Source: Hyalella azteca
Lineage: Eukaryota > Arthropoda > Malacostraca > Amphipoda > Hyalellidae
DNA length: 64,000 nt
Direction of reading: 5' to 3'
Assembly (NCBI RefSeq): GCF_000764305.2
Contig: NW_025941465.1
Location: 58,687-122,686 of the forward strand
This document shows, piece by piece, positions 1 to 11,943 of the stretch. The position numbers were made by a program, and so were the translations under genes. Below the pieces are notes generated by a model. It was not told the DNA's origin. It saw only the letters and a program-made list of their open reading frames with translations, and did not search any database. Position 1 is the first letter of the stretch, and each line of letters opens with the position of its first letter.

Positions 1-1
1 C

Positions 2-223
2 TACAGAAAAGTAAACTCTGCGATACACAACCCGCATGAAGTCCTATGGAATATCTTTAGTTTGTTTGCCAAGTATTCGCGTCGTAAAATCTTCGCCAAA
101 ATACGAAGAATTGCAGAGAGAAGCTCGCAAGGTTCCCTGGAGGTCTCAGACCGTCGAAGGCTTGTAAAAATAATGTCCCCGTGGGCCCGGAATGTCGATG
201 GTTTATCTGCGATGTTGCGTTAG
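2..223 (+). CDS. Partial open frame at window edge, possible 3' exon of an unknown gene
   Basis: The frame beginning at base 2 is open from the window edge to a TAG at 221-223, 73 codons, with no start of its own, so it would be the end of something lying to the left. It is basic (many Arg and Lys, including a short Arg-Arg-Arg run near the end) and richer in G+C than the flanks, which is why I note it. I see no Cys, membrane segment or motif I recognise. It could be the last exon of a plus-strand gene, or a piece of a mobile element. Confidence is low because a 73-codon frame can arise by chance. Confidence 0.25.
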   Translation, partial: YRKVNSAIHNPHEVLWNIFSLFAKYSRRKIFAKIRRIAERSSQGSLEVSDRRRLVKIMSPWARNVDGLSAMLR

Positions 224-638
224 CATTGTCTGTGCCATCGTTTTTCTTACCTTAACTTTGATGAAACCGTCAAGGCATAACACAGGCAAACTTGAGGGCT
301 TTACGCTGTGTAATTCGCTTGATATATTAAGCTAAGGTTATTCGAATTGGTATTCATTATTTTCTGGGAATACTGAATTCTGTGGCAGGAAATTATGAAT
401 TTTTTTTATCCCTCAACTCATTTGCCGTCAAGTTTTGATATTGAGTGATCAGAATCTTAGGAATATCTCGTTAAGAACTCTTTTCTGGGTAACCAAAGAA
501 TTAATTTTCTAATTTTGGATTAATTAAAGAATGCCAGATTTCTGTGACAAATTTACAGTTAAATGACTTGGTATCTTGCGGCAGTTCGTTGCGCAAGTAC
601 ATCGCGAGAGACACTCTTATTTTATAGTTCAATGGTTT

Positions 639-839
639 ACACTCAGAAAAATGAATGTGACACATGAGTGGGACAAATGAGTGAGGCATATGAGTGTGAT
701 ACATTGTATAAAGAGATGCACTTTTTTCCCTAGCGCAAGTCATCCTGACCCAGTTTGGCGCGACAAAAGTTTGCTACGTTCTCTCTATGCTCGAGATGTC
801 ACTATTTGGACAATATGACTCATTCATTCGTCTGAGTGT
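639..839. mobile_element. MITE with CACTCAG inverted termini
   Basis: The left end reads ACACTCAGAAAAATGAATG and the right end is its near reverse complement (CATTCATTCGTCTGAGTGT), giving an element of about 200 bp with no coding frame. Related partial copies, sharing the terminus or the inner motif near AGTCATCCTGACCCAG, occur near 25.43-25.55, 30.51-30.58, 36.49-36.59 (reverse), 41.57-41.75 and 47.28-47.37 kb. I could not settle a target-site duplication. A non-autonomous DNA transposon is the simplest reading. Confidence 0.55.
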
Positions 840-1699
840 GACATCCTGAAGACAGTTCTTTTCCAGGCCGAAGTGTCGGTCAGAACTGCCGCGGCCATTA
901 AGTGCCTCCAGCGACCCGCGCTGCCATCGCTCCAAGAACCTAAAAGGAGCCTGGCACTTTAGATCCTTCGCGCGCTTCCGGACTCAAAAGAAAAATCAAT
1001 CGGTCCTTTTGGACATTTTTAACCGTCACCAAATCGAAAAGCTCGCTCGATATATTTGATAAAATACAATTTCGAAATAGTTTTTTAGGAATCGTTGCTG
1101 AACTCGAGGTGGCGGCGAAATGAGCGGTCGCAGCTAAAAACGGCGCTAATGAATTCACCCTTGGCTTCGGCCGATGAAAAAATAAATAAAAATAAATTGC
1201 ACTGGCGTGTAAATGCATTTCGACTGCATTTATTTCGTATTCTCCCTTTACTTTATGTTGGCGTAATATTTAAAATGTGTGCCATCTAATTTCAATCATT
1301 TAATGTTGGTGTAAGATGTTTAATTTGCACTTTTTTAATTGATTAGATGCAGTAATAAATATATATTCATCTTCTTTTTCTGAATCATTGCTGCGTTAAT
1401 ATTTGTATGAATGACTAAAATTTAGTTCCGAAACGCTAAGTATGTAAACTGTGTTTGCGACTAAATATTTTTCTTTGGATAAATTCAGCTTTGTATCATT
1501 AATTATAAATAGCATTCTCTAAAGTCTTGTTTTAGAGAAGTTAATCAGGAAAATAAAATTTTTATAACATAAAATTCATTTTTTATAAAATGAATTTCTC
1601 CTATTGTGGGTATTTAGTTTGCCGACGTTTATAGGTTGAGTTTTTGTGCTTTGGGTTTGGTTAGGGTTGCGGGAGGGGGTAACCCGTCAGAGCTTTTGG

Positions 1700-2460
1700 A
1701 TGATATACGCGGATGATCGGCGCTCCCCTTTTCAATAAAGTTTTTTTTCTTTCTTCGGGGGGAGGGTGATGACGGTTACGATGATGATGAAAATTGCAAG
1801 TCGCTCGATAGTCATGGCATTTTGGTTGGGTCATAACAAGTCACGTCTTTGCTGTTAGTCACTCTCGGTGAATTTTATCAGTCCGTAATTGTAGCCGTAG
1901 CCCGGGTCGCTGTTCCTGGGCACGTGCATTGACAACTGTCGCGCAGATGGCCTGTCTTTATTGTAGATTGTTAGGGGTGCGGGGGTTTGTGGTTACGTGT
2001 ACAGGAGTAGGGGTGAGGAACCCAATTCTAAGTGGTCTCTGGAGCTCTTAAATGACGGGTGTTGTCTTGCAATTGCGCCTAAAGGAATTATTAGATGGTT
2101 GGAGAGCTGGGGGCCGCAGGATTTAACGGTTGACCATGTTTTGCGTGCGTGTTGATGGATAACTGTGTTCATGGTGGGGATGTCGAATTGCTCGTTTAGT
2201 GTTTTTTAGGGTACGTAATCGGACCAGTGCGTGTTGGAGCTGAATTTTAGGGCCTTGTTTTGGATTTTCTGCAGTTGGGATATTGATGACTTGGATGTAG
2301 TGTGAAGAGGGATTGGTGGGTAGATTAGAGACGATTTGACAAAGGTGAGGTACAGGGTGCGTTTTATATTGGTACATAGAAGTACGGCATAGACCACTTT
2401 AGACCACTTTAAAGGTGCGCTTTAAAGTGATCTATGCCGTGTAGACGAAACGCGGGTTAA
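1700..2460 (-). mobile_element. Truncated Jockey-like LINE, C-terminal ORF2 and 3' UTR
   Basis: Read on the minus strand, about 2400-1965 translates as the tail of a non-LTR reverse transcriptase ORF. It has a block with Tyr-x-x-Phe-Val-Lys-Ser-Ser-Leu-Ile-Tyr, then Leu-Gln-Lys-Ile-Gln-Asn-Lys-Ala-Leu, then a block ending His-Ala-Arg-Lys-Thr-Trp. These are typical of Jockey-clade elements. A stop near 2210 breaks the frame, so this is dead. It is followed by a 3' UTR with an ATG/CAT-rich tract and an A-rich stretch near 1740. The UTR resembles that at 5.1-5.4 kb (shared GCAAAGACG-type segment), so both are copies of one family. The 5' part is missing. Confidence 0.6.
2384..2440. repeat. 57-bp imperfect palindrome
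   Basis: The end ACGGCATAGACCACTTTA faces its near complement TAAAGTGATCTATGCCGT around a short centre. It lies exactly where the LINE reading frame above ends, so it may mark the 5' truncation or rearrangement point of that copy. Confidence 0.5.
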
Positions 2461-2569
2461 TGCGATGATGCAATTACCGTTTAAAGGTTATAATATGGTT
2501 CCGCGATTTTCTAATTGACTCTTAATAATATGATGTGGTTGACTAATACAGCTAATAATATAGAGGTAG

Positions 2570-2690
2570 ATTATTTATCTAATAAAAGTTTAAATACGGT
2601 GATTTGATTATCTAATAAATACTATAATGCGGTGATGTGATTATCTAATAAATGGTATAATATTGTGATGCGATTTCTACACGCAAGAGG
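2570..2690. repeat. Degenerate tandem repeat (TATCTAATAAA motif)
   Basis: Three to four diverged units share TTATCTAATAAA and a CGGTGATGTG-like motif with roughly 35-bp spacing. Confidence 0.4.
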
Positions 2691-4320
2691 CAATAAAACC
2701 GTGATGCGGTTTCTTAAGACGGTGGTGGTTAAATATAGAGTTTTACTTTAAATAAAAAAGTCATTATGCGCTTATGCTTTTAATTAATTCAAAAAAGGTT
2801 CGCATCACTATTATATGATGGTGCGCTTTCCTTAAATTGGTAATAATACAGTTGTGCAGTGGTATAGGCGAGGTTAAAATATGAAGAGGCATTTGCCTTG
2901 AACAGGTTACAGAACGGTTGTCAGTTATAATATGAAGATTATTATATAGAGAGTTGGTGAAACTTGAAATATTAAACTACGGTGATTCAGTTCTCTTTTA
3001 ATTGGACATTACCGGTCAAAACGTATTTTCTGTATTTAGGGAAGGATCGTCTCCAAACTTGGTACACATATGTAAAACAGAATTCTAAGACTTTTTTGTT
3101 CGTGTGAGTTTTTCTAAAAAAATTGAAGAAAACGTGAAATTCATAGAAAACGGCCAAAAAGGGGCTACTCAAAAAAAGTTTTAACTGTTGCAAATCACAT
3201 GCTACAACATCGAGACACCTATCATTCGATGCGTTAAGACCATATCTAACGATCGTCGGGCCACTTTTTCAATTTTTTCTTGGTTCTCTTGTTATGATGA
3301 TTTTTCTGAAAAATTTAGAATGTTCGAATTTTCCCCCAATTATATAATCCAAACTAAAACAAAATCGAAAAAAAAGCTCGACAATCGCTAGATCTCTTTA
3401 TTACGAATCGAATGGTATATGTCTTATCGCTGTAGCTTCAAAACTCTAGGAGTTATAAAGCTTGCCGTAACAAATAGTGTGAATGTTCAGGACATCGCAA
3501 CCAAGTCCCGGGCGCCTGGAAATCGGCATTCAATATGGCAGGGATGCGAGAATTGACGTTACTGGAGCTCAAGTTCTGTCAAGGATGGTGCAAGCGATGG
3601 CGCGAAACCCACCCCGTACGACTGCAGCAAGGTTTACTGGATCTGTGTGTCTGTAGACTTGCTATTTATAGTGCACTACGGGAATTATTCCCCAAGTGTG
3701 AAACAACTCTCTCAACCCCCGTCCCTTGCGGGATCTGTCCTGAACGCATAAATCAACGTACAGAGATGGTTTTGGTACCGTTAGATACCAAAGGTAGATA
3801 GCTCAGAATGTCAGCTTTAAGATGAGACTAAAAACCGGAAAAGCCAAACCCATCGATTTTTGACCGATAAGGTCCCCTTAAGGGATAAGAATATGCGAAG
3901 TGGTCGGTAGAATGGACTTGGTGGAAGGAATGAACTCTTTACGAAATCAAGTAAAGACTGAACTTGTCAAGTTAGTCTAATACCAATTTTGTCACGTGCA
4001 ATGTTCAAACTTTGTGGGAAGTAGCGTTGCCAGAAAGAGCCTCCTATTAACAGACAGCGCCGTTTGCGTTTTGCGAGAAACATGTTACTTAAGAGCGTTT
4101 TTCTCTGGCAGAGCAACGTTATTGATATTCAATTTGTCCTCTTGGGAATTTACTTTTTAAACGGGCAACATTTATTAAAAGAATTTTTCGCCTTTGTAGA
4201 TATACGAGACTTGTTCAGGACTTGCTTATTAGTTTAAACTGATAAAGATGTTACCCATGGAGCGACGATAACAACAGAAAAGCTGTGAACGAACACAGCT
4301 TTGCGGGTAAAGAGCCACCA
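2690..4320. other. No gene recognised; GC-richer patch at 3.5-3.8 kb
   Basis: This stretch has no supported gene. About 3480-3810 is more GC-rich than its surroundings and holds an 88-codon plus-strand frame (3535-3801) with several Cys. I see no family signature, splice-consistent neighbour or repeat relation for it, and the rest is AT-rich. Confidence 0.4.
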
Positions 4321-4321
4321 G

Positions 4322-4640
4322 TTACACCGACAGTATTTGCCTCAGGTACAAGCGATGGGTGCCATGAGTAGAATGGAGGGTACATAGCTCAGGTACACCT
4401 GAAGGAACCACGGCAAAAAACGAGGGAACATGATTCAGGCACACGCGAGGTACCGCAGCCAGTACCGAGGGTACGTGGCTCAGGCATAAGCGAGGTACCC
4501 AGCCAGTAACGAGGGTACGTGGCTCAGGCATACGCGAGGTACCCAGCCAGTACCGAGGGTACAGAGTTCAGGTACCTCCGAGGTACCACAGACAATATCG
4601 ATGCTACATGGCTCAGGCACACTCCGGGAACCAACAGAGG
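4322..4640. repeat. Minisatellite, unit about 44-46 bp
   Basis: About six diverged units contain GAGGGTACGTGGCTCAGG and GCGAGGTACCCAGCCAG. The two central units are nearly identical and the outer ones have decayed. Short open frames across it are by-products of the repeat. Confidence 0.7.
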
Positions 4641-4849
4641 TAGTCGGACACCACTCTAGTCGCAGTTCCCAAGAGCGGGGATGTGCTCTTGAAGTATAGC
4701 CTTGGCGCTGTATCTGGAACTGGAATAGAAAATGAAGTCAGACGTATTACCAACAACTTTACCTCGATTAACTGGGTTTAATTACTAGTTGCGGCTTCGT
4801 AAAGACAAACCTGCAAACTGACGATCTTGCAACTATTGCCACGGTGCCA

Positions 4850-6790
4850 CTAGGAAATTATGGAGAAGAGCAAGAGATGACACAGAGTGGCCAGAAAGAG
4901 GGAGGAGAAATGGAAAAGACAGTAGAAGAGAGAGAAAGGAAAATAGCGCATAATTAGATTTGTTATAGGTGTTCGGGGTATGGCTGGGGTTGGATAGGGG
5001 AGAAGGGAAGGTGTCAGCGCTTTGGGATGTTTAACCGAGTGATGGGAGGGTGTTGGATCACTATAGTACATTATTCATAAATGAGTACTGTTAAGGAAAA
5101 ATACAAAGGATATGAACTCTTTATTTAAATGGGTTTTGTTTTTTCCGTTTTGTGTTTCATTATTTTTATTTTATTTTTTTTAAAGATTACATGGTGACGG
5201 TGAGGGCGATGATGCGGGTGATGATGCTGTTGATAATAATAATGATGATGGTGATGTAGGTGGTGAGTTGGTCGAGGCTCAGGGCATAAGTTTAGTTCAG
5301 TATTACTGGATTGTCGGTAGGTCTTCGGTCTCGTCTTTGCTCTGGGTTACTTTCGGTGGATTCTGGCTGTCATATTGTGTCGTTCTGATGTGTCCGGTTA
5401 CCATCAGGCGACTCATTCTATTACCAGTAATTATAATTATATTCTAAGATTCGATCATCTGTATAACAGACGCAATACTCACTATGCGCGGGAAAGTGTA
5501 CCAGACAAGGTCACGTGAGTATGACCGCACTGTGGGCGGAAGTAGTAAGTGTATAAAAAGGATGAGCACCTAACCCCCTCCCCCCCGAGTAGTTAGCACG
5601 ACCGCTGCGTTGTAGCACTTCGTTAGAATTACACCGACCTGAGGGGGTGTAGCCGTACCTCGATATAGAGAGCTTCTAATTTACACCGCAATAAAAACTT
5701 GGGGTGTCCTTGTGCAAGCGGCTGACAGGAATAAAAGTTTCGATTGGGACTTTTATTTGATAATGTTACTTATAATCAGTCCGTATCTAGATAAGTTCTA
5801 TAGAGATAAGTGCCTTTACTTATTCCTCACTCACTTAGTAGACGAATTCCTGTCTTCAGGTTGAACATATATTATTAGTCAGGTGGCGTCCGTGTATATT
5901 AGTCTGTGTACCTTGTCCACATTTGTTAGGCCATTGCTTTTTTATGAGCTGTATTTATGTATAAGCTGTGGTGAAATGTAATCCTAAAACTGTTCCTTTG
6001 TTTGAGTTTAGATAATGGGTGTTGTCTATGAAAATATCGTAAATGTTTTCCAGAAAGATGGAGATGATTTTAAATGCATTAATTAAATAATTTGTTTTCG
6101 AGTGTGTTGATCTGTTGTACGACATGTTGTGTTTATAGTGTTGTATGGTAGTGTGGGTTATGTCCAGCGTTTATTTGTGTTATGTCTTCTGCGAAAGCTA
6201 TGTATTTCGTGTCGTGTAGTGGTGGTGGGAGAAGCTGTATAGAGTGTGGAAGAGACAAGCCCCTTGGGGGTCATTAGTGTGGAGTTTTAATGGAGGACTT
6301 GATTGCCTATTCTGATGGATGTTGTTTTGTCTATATAGGGTAATCTGAAAGTGTTTTGGTAAAGGACGGGTAGAGGTTGAGTTGCATGATTTTGCATTGT
6401 AGTTCGGTGAGCCAAACTTTGTCGAAGGACGTGGGTACTTCGAGGCCAATATGTCAGTGACATGTCATAGTGCTAAGAGTGTGGCGAGTGTTTCGCGGAT
6501 GGAGCTAGTGCGGTACGTGACCATCATTGTTTCTTAAAACCATGTTGTCTTGCACTGTGAGTTTTTTGAATAATGAAGTGTTTGTATAATCTATTGTAGA
6601 ATATTTTGTCTAAAAGCTTTCCGTGTATGTCTGGAAATGAAATCTGCCTGTATTTATGGACTTGGTGTTGTTAGGTGTTGAGTTTAAAGATGAAAATTAT
6701 GATCTCTTGTTTTAGCGAGTCGGGGAAGTAATTAGACCCCTAGGTTAATTCTTTCATGATTCGAAGGCCGTTTGAAATTGTCAAAAACAT
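4850..6790 (-). mobile_element. Decayed Jockey-like LINE: reverse transcriptase region and 3' end
   Basis: On the minus strand from about 6790 to 5930, in several frames broken by stops, I can follow reverse-transcriptase landmarks in order. First comes a Tyr-Arg-x-Ile-Ser-like block followed by Gly-Lys-Leu-Leu-Asp-Lys-Ile. Next is a His-Gly-Phe block, then Phe-Asp-Lys-Val-Trp near 6420. A decayed 'Pro-x-Gly' block precedes Tyr-Ile-Ala-Phe-Ala-Glu-Asp near 6200, which stands where the catalytic Phe/Tyr-Ala-Asp-Asp box belongs. The Glu in place of the first catalytic Asp, and the stops, show it is inactive. Farther along, 5.1-5.4 kb resembles the 3' UTR of the 1.7-2.46 kb copy, with CAT/ATC triplets and an A-rich end. 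Confidence 0.6.
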
Positions 6791-8220
6791 GACAAATAGC
6801 ATATATATGAAAAAAAATCCTAAAAATCTAGCTATGATTTTTAGAGGTCACAGTGGGCAGAATTCATCACAAAAACGTCTTTAGAACATATGTTTCAAGT
6901 TTCAAAGCTTTACCTCATAATCTTCATTATAAGAGAAGCGTAAAAAAAATTTAAAAAATATGAGGGTAGAGCTTATGTCGATATTTTAAAATTTTGCCCG
7001 AAATAATTTTTGTTACTTGAGAGACGCAATAGGTAAAAACCATCATTATATCATCTCTATTATGCATGTTCCGATGTATAGAGATGTATGTATATTATCA
7101 CCTTCATGTCTTTGTAGTATTATAGCAGTAATGTACGTATTTTGGAAGGTCATTATACAAATGACTAATACTCCTTTAATTGTAACTTGAGTATTTGTTT
7201 AGACATAAGGCATCAGAACTCTCTTTCCAAACTAGTTTCAACCTAGATATTGAATTACGAACTACTTGACCTATATAATAACAACTGGCAGCATGATGAC
7301 ACCTTCGAGACGTAAATAATATATGAAATGAAAAAATAATTTCATAAAATAACTTCAATATGCGAAAATTTCATATATATCTATATACTATTTTTTCGTA
7401 TATTTGATGATTTCAAACGACAATCAAATCAGTAAAGAATAAATCTAGGGGTCTTGCACACATAGTTTTATTCACATCCATCGCTTTTCCGCTCTAATGC
7501 AAAACCGAACTCCAAAAATTGAAAAGACGATCCGCTTTAGATAATGAAAAAATGAGCAAAGCTCCATATATTTCAAACCAAGGTTTCTTCCTTTACATAA
7601 GATCCCATTATAGTTTTAATATATGTTATAGTTTGGCGTTTTAACTTTCTTATGAATACTTATTTAACAAAGTAAAGTTTAAAGTTTAAAGTTTTTTAGT
7701 TTTGTGCTCTAATATTATTGACAAATGGTTCTGCTGCTCTTTGAGCAAGTTTGGATATTTTTTGGTGATAAAGAAGGTGAATTAGGTGCCAATATTTTGT
7801 GCATTTAATTTTACTTAATACTTACATTAATTAGCAAGGCACTGTACCAGTATCAAGGAGATTTACATATTTTACGTTGATTTACAGGGCACTAAACTTG
7901 CGTATTTTTTTTTCTTCTTTAATTTTTGAGTAAGTTAATTGGTCTTATTTTACACAAAAGTTTAAAGAAATTACTGATTCTAAATTCTTCATAAACACCT
8001 CTTTAAGTTATACAAACGAGTCTATTTTTAATTCACTGGCTAACATACTGTAGATACTCCACAGCAGTGATATGAAGTTGGAGATATTGCGCCCGGCTAT
8101 AAATTACTTCTCTACGAAAAGATATATCGTAGAAATTCGAAGTTGGAGACCTGTGTTAGGAGTATAGAGTTCGGCAGTTCTATGAAAGGAGGAGGATTTC
8201 ACAGGCATGAAGGATTTTAT
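6790..8220. other. AT-rich, no gene recognised
   Basis: I find no coding signature, splice-consistent exon or clear repeat in this stretch beyond AT-rich simple sequence. Confidence 0.4.
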
Positions 8221-8226
8221 CATAGT

Positions 8227-8342
8227 ATTTGGTACCTGGCAACAACATTTGGTGCCTGGCAACAACATTTGGTGCCTGGCAACAATATTTGGTGCCTGGC
8301 AACACCATTTGGTGCCTGGCAACAATATTTGGTGCCTGGCAA
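8227..8342. repeat. 20-bp minisatellite, about 5.8 copies
   Basis: The unit ATTTGGTGCCTGGCAACAAC repeats at exactly 20-bp steps from 8227, with only a few substitutions between copies. Short frames on both strands here are repeat by-products. Confidence 0.9.
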
Positions 8343-9059
8343 AAGTGAAAGTGATTGAAACGCACGGTTAAAGTCAAGTTAAAGTCAGGTTAGGATTAGG
8401 GTGTTAGGTTTGTTGTGTTTTGTTTCTATTTATTTATTTTTAATTATATTTACTTGAAACTGTTTATTCATTGAAGAAAATCCTTGCCCTTGAAAAGTTT
8501 ATTAAAGTTTTTAAGAACGATCACGTGCTATGTGTCGGGGAGACGTTAGTTTGACAAGAGATAGTCCCCCAACAGTGTTGATCTGGTTTAATCCAAAATA
8601 TGAGAGAACAAACCGCATTCCTTGCAAACATTGTTTTGAGAGGAACAAGCGGTGCGAGGCTTCAAACACAATAGCCCATAAACTTTGACAAATATGTTAT
8701 GAATTACTTAAATATAAACACTGCTCAATGATGATGAACGCTCAATCCCCAATTTCCTCACGATAATGAGATTTTTGTGTCGTTGAATTTTCACGTCGTC
8801 ACAAAACTGAAGGAGGACATTGCAATCATCACAAGTCTCAATTAAATGCTGGAAATTCCTCACTAATCTGCAACCGTCCATTATTTGTTTGTCATCTTAT
8901 CATCATCATGGTGATGTCGGCGCTGAAGAATAGGCTTGTTGTGGCCTGCCACCAATTCTTGTACTCTTCGTGGCATGTTCACAGGAGATCTAAAAACTGG
9001 TCATTTGAATAGATCACTTCAAAAGTGACGTTAGTTTGAAATAGCTAATAGATTTCTTA

Positions 9060-9800
9060 CAGGTTCGTATGGTGTTAGGCATATTTCAAGTCAAAAATTA
9101 TATTTCTCCATAGCTTATCTAGTCTGTTCATGAACGCGTTTACAATCGGAGCGTCAACGATGTAATCAGGGTTCCATATGTCGGTGACTCGAAGCGAGAA
9201 GTGTTGTTGCGTGGAGGAGTGGCAACGCAGTTTTTTAGTATATAGCCGTGGCCCCTGGTGTTGGTTCTTGTTTCATATTCTTGTAATGCTTCTGGGACCT
9301 TGTATCAACCATGGGTATACTTGTGAGATCACCACGCAGACGTCGATAACATAGACTAGGAAGATTCATTATCCTTAATACACGTATTTGAACACTAAAA
9401 TTTTTTTTTCATGTTTCCCTTACCACAATATATGTCCCAACTCCACTACAGCGACAAAAAAAACCAGCTTTATTGCTTATGCATCTAAGAAATCGTAAGA
9501 GCGTCTGATCAGTCTAAGCAGTTTATTCGATTAATTACCACGCTTGTCAGTATGTTTCTAAAATTTAAACTCCTTGTCGACATAAACTAATAAATCCATT
9601 TCCATTGTCGACTTCGCAATAGTCACTCGTTGCAACCATCTCTTCTCATACTGTAATCTTACTGTTCATTTCTTTTATCATACCGAGGTGAAGTACTTTA
9701 CATTTGCCAGCATTAAAACGCACGTTCCACGCATCAACCCAATCAACTAAACTATCAATATAATTTGCTATCGCACTTTGACGCATCTTTAACTGTATTA
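9060..9800 (-). mobile_element. CR1/RTE-like LINE fragment, C-terminal part of reverse transcriptase ORF
   Basis: Minus-strand translation with frameshifts gives, in order, the usual landmarks of the end of a CR1/RTE-type ORF2. These are a Trp-x-x-x-Trp-Asn block with Phe-Asn-x-x-Lys-Cys-Lys-Val-Leu-His-Leu-Gly (about 9780-9690), then Leu-Pro-Ser-Leu-x-Tyr-Arg-Arg-Leu-Arg-Gly-Asp-Leu (about 9370-9320), then Thr-x-Gly-His-Gly-Tyr. The end has a degraded Val-Thr-Asp-Ile-Trp-Asn with Leu-Asp-Lys-Leu-Trp before a stop near 9075. At least two frameshifts and one stop show it is inactive. The 5' part of the element is absent. Confidence 0.65.
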
Positions 9801-10343
9801 ACTTTTAAGGATGCGTGTGGTTAACAACTATAAGCTGCATCTGTATTATGGGGTGGTTGGCTCACTATGTATAACCAAACACGAAGCAGAGCAATGATCT
9901 TACCAATCAGCAATGTGGCAAGCGATTTAAACGAACGTAGACCACAAAAAAATTCTTAAGGCTCCGCATTTGCTTCAAAGATTTTTAGAGTCTCTAATTT
10001 GTAGTGGCTGGCAATGATTTATTAGACTATTTTTTCTAATACGTCTGGATCAAGCGCCGTGATGATCGTGATAGAGACGTGATTGAATCAGGTGGAATAC
10101 TAATTCATTGCGAGTTCTAGCATTTTACATATGCATTTCTAGCAACATTTTTACATATACTGGTAAAATGCTGTGGAAGTAAAAAAATACCAACCGCACT
10201 CTTTTCCAATACATGTGAATGATATAGGTTGGTCACATATTACAAAAAATCTTAACGGAAATCACGAAGATATCCATTCGTATTTTTGCGGCCATTGACG
10301 CAAAAATGCCACGAGCACCTGGTGTTGTTTGAATTGTTCCAGT

Positions 10344-10561
10344 TCGTCGCGAGACAGGTTAGTTTTACCCTCCTGTGGTCTCTGGGGATGGCCGATCGTT
10401 CCTTTTGCTGTGGAACGACGGCCCAACCCCTCTGTGTTGCTATGGAAGTCGTGGCCAGTACGAGAGGAACGTCACGACCGAGCCAATGGTCCCGGACCCG
10501 CTCGATCGAGCGTTGGTTCCAGGCTACGCTCGTTGCTGAAGTGAGTTTCTAGCAAGAGGTA

Positions 10562-10597
<36 letters not shown>

Positions 10598-10620
10598 GGC
10601 CAAGCGTCCTTAGCGACGTC

Positions 10621-10652
<32 letters not shown>

Positions 10653-10726
10653 CCGTTGAGTTGCAATTGGCCCATAGGGTTGGATTGTTCATCCTGTCTA
10701 GGGAACGTGAGCTGGGTTTAGACCGT
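10344..10726 (+). pseudogene. Rearranged 28S rRNA fragment (domains V-VI, blocks permuted)
   Basis: Two blocks of large-subunit rRNA lie in reversed order. The second block, about 10551-10726, is the peptidyl-transferase region: GTTACCACAGGGATAACTGG, then GACGTCGCTTTTTGATCC, then GGGAACGTGAGCTGGGTTTA and GACCGT. The first block, 10344 to about 10541, begins CGTCGCGAGACAGGTTAG and contains AGTACGAGAGGAAC of the sarcin-ricin loop. In a normal 28S gene these follow directly after GACCGT. So the blocks are the neighbouring parts of one gene, swapped. It is far too short to be a working rRNA gene. Open frames across it are not genes. Confidence 0.85.
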
Positions 10727-11088
10727 TACAACACTGAATCTACAAACGAAAGACAGTGGCGATTTGCAGTACCTATTATTTGGAGAAATGAAAGTGTAGA
10801 ATCGTCCCCTCACTCAGTTTTGCGGTGACAATGAAATGACGTAGTTTGGTTTCTATATTCCGTTGTTTGATTCTAATACAAATTATTCTATTGCTGACTA
10901 AGAAGAAGCTTTCAGGGAATTACTGTGAGGACGCGTCACCTGTACATTAAATGAGGTCGTAAGCTGATCAATTCTCTCATAAAAGGTTAGGCACGAATTG
11001 TAATTTTGCTCAAAGGTGCCTTGTCAAGAGGTAAGGAAAATAAAAAGTCATGTTTAATTGACATAACACAGCATATGAACGAACTCAC

Positions 11089-11251
11089 TTTTGCCTTGAT
11101 CACGCTGGGCAAGCAAGGATGCAGCACTGGTGCAGACGTAGCCAGGCAGCGAGAAGTTGAGGGCATACTCGGGGTGGTAAGGTAGCATGGCAGGGATCGA
11201 GTAACGAACGCAAACTTTGGCGTCAGGACATGGGTTGCTGGCACACGGATC
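11089..11251 (-). CDS. Exon 4 of secreted PAN/EGF-like gene
   Basis: This exon begins after a TTGCAACAG acceptor and ends at AAAA|GTGAGT, 163 nt from phase 0 to phase 1. It encodes Asp-Pro-Cys-x4-Cys-x5-Cys and, 25 residues on, Gly-Tyr-Val-Cys-Thr. That is the opening pattern of an EGF-like module, with a longer than usual third loop. Only four Cys are inside the exon, so the domain must finish in a later exon, which I did not find between here and base 1. The phase matches the end of exon 3. The remainder of the gene either lies to the left of the window or is an exon I could not recognise among the retroelements. Confidence 0.7.
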
Positions 11252-11943
11252 CTGTTGCAAATGAATGATTACGTAGTAAACATTGTTCAAAACAACTTGT
11301 ACGCATAGTTTTGTCGGTTATTATATCAGGTGAGATATTATCGAGACTTTTGAGACATTGGGTTTCTCTTTCTCTCATTGTGAGGTCATGGTTGTATCCT
11401 ATATATGACGTGTGTCCTAGGAAGGCTTCACCGGGCGTCACTCAAGGTGGAAGACGGTTCTCCTCCACCGAAGATTCGTCATAGCGGCAAACTTCCCCAT
11501 TTTAACCCATGACCATTCCTCCTTGACCCTTTTTATTACCCTTTCTTCGTAACTCTTTTCTCATAACCCTTATCTCATGGTAAGTCTAGCCGCTTCACGC
11601 CCTGTTATTACAATAATAATAAATTCATCTTGTAGTAATAAATTAACTCGAAGCAAATACGGCCAAACCCTGGAATTAACTTATTTCAAAAGAGCTGATT
11701 ATTTATGTCCTGCATAAATTTCGTTAATGATAGACAAGGTAGACCAGTTGATTCATGAACCTATATAAAGCCGACTAGGTTTCAACAGCGACGGCATATC
11801 AGTAGTGCCAAAGATACCAGAATTAATATTATATTATAGAAATTATACCAGAATTAATATTATGTCAACTGATCTTTAACAGACATATTGATGTATTTAT
11901 TTGGACAAAAATACAAAGAGAGCATTAGAGTGTGGATTCTCAC

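Noticed and set aside
3535..3801. 88-codon Cys-containing frame in a GC-richer patch
   Set aside because: I could find no domain pattern, partner exon or relation to known rRNA or transposon sequence, so I do not call a gene.
10286..10828. Three overlapping frames across 10.29-10.83 kb
   Set aside because: Most of the stretch is 28S rRNA sequence, which explains the open frames and the GC content.
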